A program made the translations under genes and the position numbers. The notes beneath the pieces were generated by a model. That model ran no database searches, was not told the origin of the DNA, and saw only the letters and a program-made list of their open reading frames with translations. Shown here in pieces: positions 60,602 to 64,000 of a DNA stretch of 64,000 nt. Every line of letters starts with the position of its first letter. Position 1 is the first letter of the stretch. The DNA comes from Planctomycetes bacterium ADurb.Bin069 (GTDB taxonomy: Bacteria > Planctomycetota > UBA8108 > UBA8890 > UBA8898). Location of the stretch: contig MWEK01000001.1 of the NCBI GenBank assembly GCA_002070955.1, forward strand, positions 250,310-314,309, written 5' to 3'.

Positions 60602-61867
60602 CTACCTCAGCCGGGCGGGGATGCGCACGCCGCGCGTCATGTCCTCGAAACCTTCGCGGGCCCGGATCAGCTCGTGCGTCGCGCCGTTGACGAGCACCTC
60701 GGCGGGCCTGAGCCGGCCGTTGTACCTGAAGCTCATGGCGTAGCCGTAGGCGCCGGCGTTTTCCACCACGATGATGTCGCCCTCGGCGATGTCCGCGGGC
60801 AATTCCCGGTCGCGCACCCAGTAGTCGGTGTTCTCGCACAACTGCCCGCACAGGCCGAACCGCGCGCGCGGCCCGTTCTCCTTGCCGTCCACGCGGATGC
60901 CGTGATAAGCGCCGTACAGCGCGGGCCTGACGAGCACGTTGAAGCTCACGTCGGTCCCGACGATCGTCGCGTAGCCGCGCTTGATCGAGTGCACGGTGCC
61001 GACGATCCAGCCGGCGTCCCCCACGATGGCGCGCCCCGGCTCCAAGACCAGGCGCGGCGGCGCGAGGCGGTACTGGGCGATCTTGGCCCTGAACACCTCC
61101 ACCGCGGCCTGCGCCGCGCGCTCCAAATCCAGCGGCATCTCATCCGGCCGGTACGGAATCCCCAGGCCGCCGCCGATGTCGACGAATTCGAAGCCGATGC
61201 CGAGGGTCACGCCGACCTTTCCCACGATATCCATGAGGAGCCCCGTCACGAAGGGGAAATAGGCCGCGTCGGTCACGCAGCTTCCCGGCATCATGTGGAC
61301 GCCGAAGCGGCGGATGCCGGCGTCCCGGGCGGCGCGATAGGCGTCAAGCACCTGATCCGGGTGCACGCCGAATTTGGCGTTCGGGCCGGCGTTGGTGACG
61401 AAGTCCCCCACGTTGCTCCGGCCGTAGCCCGGGTTGACGCGAAAGGAGATCAGGTCCGGCTTGCCGAAGCGCAACACCCGCGGCAGCAGCGACGGATCGT
61501 CGAGGTTGAAGGTGACGCCGCTTTCCAACCCCAGGACGATGTCCTCGTCCGAAAGGTAGTTGCCGCTGAAGATGACGCGCTCGCCGTCCAGGCCCAGTTC
61601 CTTGGCGAGCAGGATTTCGTTCACGCTGGCCGCATCGATTCCCGCGCCCTCGCCCGTCACGATGGCGGCGATGGCCAGGTTGTCGTTGGCCTTGATGGCG
61701 TAGTAGAGGCGGAAGTCCGGGTAGTGCGCCCGGAAGGCGGCGACCACCCGCGCGTAGTTCGCGCGAATGCGTTGCTCGTCATAGACGTAGGTCGGCGTGC
61801 CGTAGGCGCGGGCGATGGCGCGCACCGGCACTCGGCCGATGTGCAGCGCGTTGTCGATGCTCTCCAT
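60602..61867 (-). CDS. lysA: Diaminopimelate decarboxylase
   Basis: PLP enzyme making lysine from meso-diaminopimelate. 421 residues of the alanine-racemase fold. The PLP lysine is K59 in LYYAIKANDN. FEFVDIGGGLGIPYRPDE is the glycine-rich phosphate loop, LEPGRAIVGDAGWI is conserved, and LCGQLCENTDYWVRDRELP carries the catalytic Cys/Glu pair. The loop HMMPGSCVTDAAYF diverges from the usual HIGSQ motif. ATG 61867 follows a leader dominated by a 16-bp hairpin. It is on the same strand as hslVU, 91 bp downstream of hslU. Confidence 0.9.
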   Translation of the reverse strand: MESIDNALHIGRVPVRAIARAYGTPTYVYDEQRIRANYARVVAAFRAHYPDFRLYYAIKANDNLAIAAIVTGEGAGIDAASVNEILLAKELGLDGERVIFSGNYLSDEDIVLGLESGVTFNLDDPSLLPRVLRFGKPDLISFRVNPGYGRSNVGDFVTNAGPNAKFGVHPDQVLDAYRAARDAGIRRFGVHMMPGSCVTDAAYFPFVTGLLMDIVGKVGVTLGIGFEFVDIGGGLGIPYRPDEMPLDLERAAQAAVEVFRAKIAQYRLAPPRLVLEPGRAIVGDAGWIVGTVHSIKRGYATIVGTDVSFNVLVRPALYGAYHGIRVDGKENGPRARFGLCGQLCENTDYWVRDRELPADIAEGDIIVVENAGAYGYAMSFRYNGRLRPAEVLVNGATHELIRAREGFEDMTRGVRIPARLR

Positions 61868-61883
61868 GGCGGCGGCGTTGCTC

Positions 61884-61918
61884 CCGTTCCGGCCGCGCGG
61901 CGCGCGCGGCCGGAACGG
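61884..61918 (-). promoter_or_regulatory. 16-bp perfect hairpin in the lysA leader
   Basis: CCGTTCCGGCCGCGCG (61884-61899) and its exact reverse complement (61903-61918), loop of 3 nt. It lies between the predicted lysA -10 box and the ATG, ending 16 nt before the start codon. It is also downstream of hslU, so it could instead mark the hslVU 3' end. Confidence 0.6.
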
Positions 61919-61920
61919 CG

Positions 61921-61950
61921 ATTGTATCCGCCCGCGGCGCGGCCCGGCAA
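61921..61950 (-). promoter_or_regulatory. lysA promoter
   Basis: Minus strand: TTGCCG, 18-nt spacer, TACAAT (61926-61921). The predicted start falls inside the hairpin's first arm. Confidence 0.5.
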
Positions 61951-61958
61951 GGCGCCCC

Positions 61959-63248
61959 TCACAGGACGAACTGGCGGAGGCTTTCGTCCTTGACGATGCC
62001 GGCCAGCTTGGTCCGGACGTAGGCGGCATCGACCTCGATGCGGCGCTCGTCGGTTTCGGGCGCGTTGTAGAGCGCATCCTCCAGCAGCTTCTCGAAGATC
62101 GTGTAGAGCCGCCGCGCGCCGATGTTCTGGCTCGCGCGGTTGATCTCCGCCGCCAAGGCGGCGATGGCGCGCAAGCCGTCGTCGGTGAAGGTCAGATCGA
62201 CGCGCTCCGTGGCGAGCAGGGCGGCGTACTGCTTGGGCAGGGCGTTGCGGGGCTCCTTGACGATGCGCACCAGATCGTCCTCGCCGAGGTCCGCGAGCTC
62301 GACCCGCAGCGGGAACCGCCCCTGCAGCTCCGGGATCAGATCCCCCACCTTGGAGACGTGGAAGGCGCCCGCGGCGATGAAGAGAATGTGATCGGTGCGC
62401 ACCATGCCGTAGCGCGTGTTGACGGTGCTGCCCTCCACAATGGGAAGCAGGTCGCGCTGCACGCCCTCGCGGGAAATGTCGGGTCCGCTCTGGGACGCGG
62501 GGCCGCAGATCTTGTCGATCTCGTCCAGGAACACGATGCCCGACTGTTGGACGAGGGCCAGCGCCTCCGCCACCGCCTTCTCGTCATCGATGAGCTTGTC
62601 GGCCTCCTCGGTCTCGATTACACGCCGCGCCTCGGCGACGGTCGCGGTTTTCTGCGCCGTGCTCTTGGGCATGAACCGGCCGAGCATCTGCTGCATGTCG
62701 ACGCCGAGCTGTTCCATGCCGCCCGGGAGGAAGCTCATGAAGGGCGGGCCCTGTTGCTGGACCGCCAGTTCGATTTCCTCCCCGTCCGCCTCCCCGCTGC
62801 GCACGGCCTCGAGGGCCGCGGCCGAGCTCCAGCCCTTCTTGACCAGCAGGTCGGCGAGGCGGCGCTCGGCCCGCTCCCGCGCCTGCGCTTCCACCTCTCG
62901 GCGCAGCTCGGCCTTCCTCATGCCGACGCCGATTTCCACCAGATCGCGGATGATCGTCTCCACATCCCGGCCGACGTAGCCCACCTCGGTGTACTTGGAA
63001 GCCTCGACCTTCACGAAGGGCGCCTTGACGAGCTGGGCCAGGCGCCGCGCGATCTCGGTCTTGCCGACGCCGGTCGGGCCGATCATCAGAATGTTCTTGG
63101 GCAGGACCTCCTCGCGCATGTCGGCGGCAAGCTGCTGGCGCCGCCAGCGGTTCCGGACGGCGATCGCGACCATGCGCTTGGCCTGGTCCTGGCCCACGAT
63201 GTACTTGTTGAGTTCCTCGACGATGCGTTTGGGCGTCAGGGCGCGCAC
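61959..63248 (-). CDS. hslU: HslU, ATPase of the HslVU protease
   Basis: AAA+ unfoldase that feeds HslV. 429 residues. [21 protein letters not shown] at the N-terminus; Walker A GPTGVGKT (57-64); [18 protein letters not shown] pore region; Walker [12 protein letters not shown]; and the sensor segment [20 protein letters not shown]. The C-terminal tail SLRQFVL is the peptide that docks into HslV. The start is GTG 63248, with GGAGGAA upstream. It overlaps hslV by 13 bp, so the subunits are co-translated. The I-domain (about 110-230) is intact. Confidence 0.95.
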   Translation of the reverse strand: MRALTPKRIVEELNKYIVGQDQAKRMVAIAVRNRWRRQQLAADMREEVLPKNILMIGPTGVGKTEIARRLAQLVKAPFVKVEASKYTEVGYVGRDVETIIRDLVEIGVGMRKAELRREVEAQARERAERRLADLLVKKGWSSAAALEAVRSGEADGEEIELAVQQQGPPFMSFLPGGMEQLGVDMQQMLGRFMPKSTAQKTATVAEARRVIETEEADKLIDDEKAVAEALALVQQSGIVFLDEIDKICGPASQSGPDISREGVQRDLLPIVEGSTVNTRYGMVRTDHILFIAAGAFHVSKVGDLIPELQGRFPLRVELADLGEDDLVRIVKEPRNALPKQYAALLATERVDLTFTDDGLRAIAALAAEINRASQNIGARRLYTIFEKLLEDALYNAPETDERRIEVDAAYVRTKLAGIVKDESLRQFVL

Positions 63249-63814
63249 GACCGCAGTTCCTCCACGACGATCCGGTTGTTGGTGTAGATGCACAAATCGG
63301 CGGCGATTTCCAGGCTCTTGCGCACGATCTCGGCGGCCGCAAGGTCGGTGTTGCCCAGCAGCGCTCGGGCCGCCGCCGCCGCGTAAGGGCCGCCCGAGCC
63401 GATCCCGATCACGCCATCGTCCGGCTCGATGACGTCGCCCGTGCCGGAGAGAAGCAGCGACACGTCCTTGTCGGCCACCGCCAGCACCGATTCGAGCCGC
63501 CTGAGCATGCGGTCGGTGCGCCACAGTTTGGCAAGCTCCACCGCCGCCCGGAGCAGGTTCTTGCCGTGGGCCGCGAGACACTCCTGAAAACGTTCCAGCA
63601 GGCTGAGGGAGTCCGCCGCGCTGCCGGCGAAACCCGCCAAGATTCTGCCGTCGGCAAGCCGCCTGACCTTGACCGCGCTGTGCTTGACGACCGTCGTGCC
63701 CAGGGTCACCTGGCCGTCGGAACCCATGGCCACCGCATCGGCCCGCCTGACGCAGAGCACCGTCGTCCCGGCCAGCCGGGGCGCGGCTTCGCGCGCGTCG
63801 CCACCTGCTCCCAT
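63236..63814 (-). CDS. hslV: HslV, peptidase of the HslVU protease
   Basis: Threonine peptidase of the bacterial proteasome-like complex. 192 residues. A propeptide of about 16 residues ([16 protein letters not shown]) precedes the catalytic [20 protein letters not shown]; cleavage should expose T17. [20 protein letters not shown] and [17 protein letters not shown] are family motifs. The propeptide is longer than in E. coli (1-2 residues), closer to other non-proteobacterial HslV. ATG 63814 is preceded by GGAAGGAG. A weak minus-strand TAGACT box lies at 63867-63862; I see no recognisable gene from 63815 to the window end. Confidence 0.94.
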   Translation of the reverse strand: MGAGGDAREAAPRLAGTTVLCVRRADAVAMGSDGQVTLGTTVVKHSAVKVRRLADGRILAGFAGSAADSLSLLERFQECLAAHGKNLLRAAVELAKLWRTDRMLRRLESVLAVADKDVSLLLSGTGDVIEPDDGVIGIGSGGPYAAAAARALLGNTDLAAAEIVRKSLEIAADLCIYTNNRIVVEELRSCAP

Positions 63815-64000
63815 GCGGCTGCTCCTTCCGGCGCCCGGCCCGTTTCGGGCGCGATGCCCAGAGTCTATCCAAAAAAGCCGCGAGAAGCCAGGGCGCGCCC
63901 CCCGATGCGGAACTCCTGCCGGAAGGAGGCGGTTGCGCTGTGGCGCTGCAGGCAGGACGACTGAGGCGCACCGAGGGCCCCGCAGGTACAGATGAGCGCT

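Noticed and set aside
63815..64000. Possible C-terminus of an upstream minus-strand gene before hslV
   Set aside because: Open frames exist, but the peptide has no recognisable motif; too little sequence to call.

Overview
This 64 kb window is a gene-dense, visibly GC-rich bacterial chromosome segment. Two things suggest a member of the Planctomycetota or a close PVC relative, probably from a metagenome assembly. First, three secreted proteins end in paired EF-hand dockerin modules containing CLDAADANDDG, a style common in that phylum. Second, lipid A/Kdo genes sit beside Gfo/Idh/MocA oxidoreductases, a Ser/Thr kinase with TPRs and many HEAT/TPR envelope proteins. waaF, lpxK and kdsA imply an outer membrane with LPS, murA and lysA imply peptidoglycan, and two PilT-type ATPases imply type IV pili. 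I see no tRNA, rRNA, insertion sequence, phage gene or cas gene. The assignment rests on gene content only.

Layout. 1-5.2 kb (minus strand): partial serC, a HAD phosphatase, a Tat-exported oxidoreductase, a cysteine desulfurase and a small Cys-rich ORF. 5.37-5.51 kb (plus strand): an apparent stand-alone small RNA gene with its own promoter and intrinsic terminator, convergent with waaF. 5.5-11.2 kb (minus): waaF, two tandem pilus-retraction ATPases, lpxK, and an ADP-ribosylglycohydrolase-fold protein that lacks the metal-binding Asp motifs. 11.4-20 kb: kdsA, a HEAT-repeat protein, aroB, an exported protein, a Ser/Thr kinase-TPR receptor and an orphan response regulator. 20.1-27.5 kb (plus): trpB2, then a carbohydrate/cell-wall salvage run (GH88-like hydrolase, cupin, Gfo oxidoreductase, BadF-type sugar kinase, NamZ-type exo-muramidase, nitroreductase). 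27.5-31.5 kb (minus): ffh, murA, prmC. 31.7-38 kb: three dockerin proteins and another Gfo oxidoreductase. 38-45 kb: GT39 and GT2 glycosyltransferases, a zinc-ribbon/coiled-coil protein, a DUF167 protein, a ClpP-like protease and exported proteins. 45-52 kb (minus): cmk-plsC-rpsA and def-ribF, with a large lipoprotein between them. 52.3-60.6 kb (plus): a TPR protein, rpsT, an exported protein, rpoD, and a DUF2760-Hsp70 pair. 60.6-63.8 kb (minus): lysA and hslVU.

Regulatory signals are unusually legible. Many genes have sigma70-type promoters (TTGNNN-16 to 18-TANNNT). In at least six genes the -10 box lies only 7-10 nt before the start codon and no Shine-Dalgarno is present, which predicts leaderless mRNAs. 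Several convergent gene pairs are separated by strong GC-rich hairpins without a T tract, and lysA, ffh, rpsA and a lipoprotein gene carry strong leader hairpins. The most novel-looking elements are the 5.4 kb small RNA, a roughly 83-bp multi-stem element downstream of rpoD, the operator-like repeats upstream of rpoD, the degenerate ADP-ribosylhydrolase, the signal-less NamZ with its sugar kinase, and the DUF2760-Hsp70 pair.
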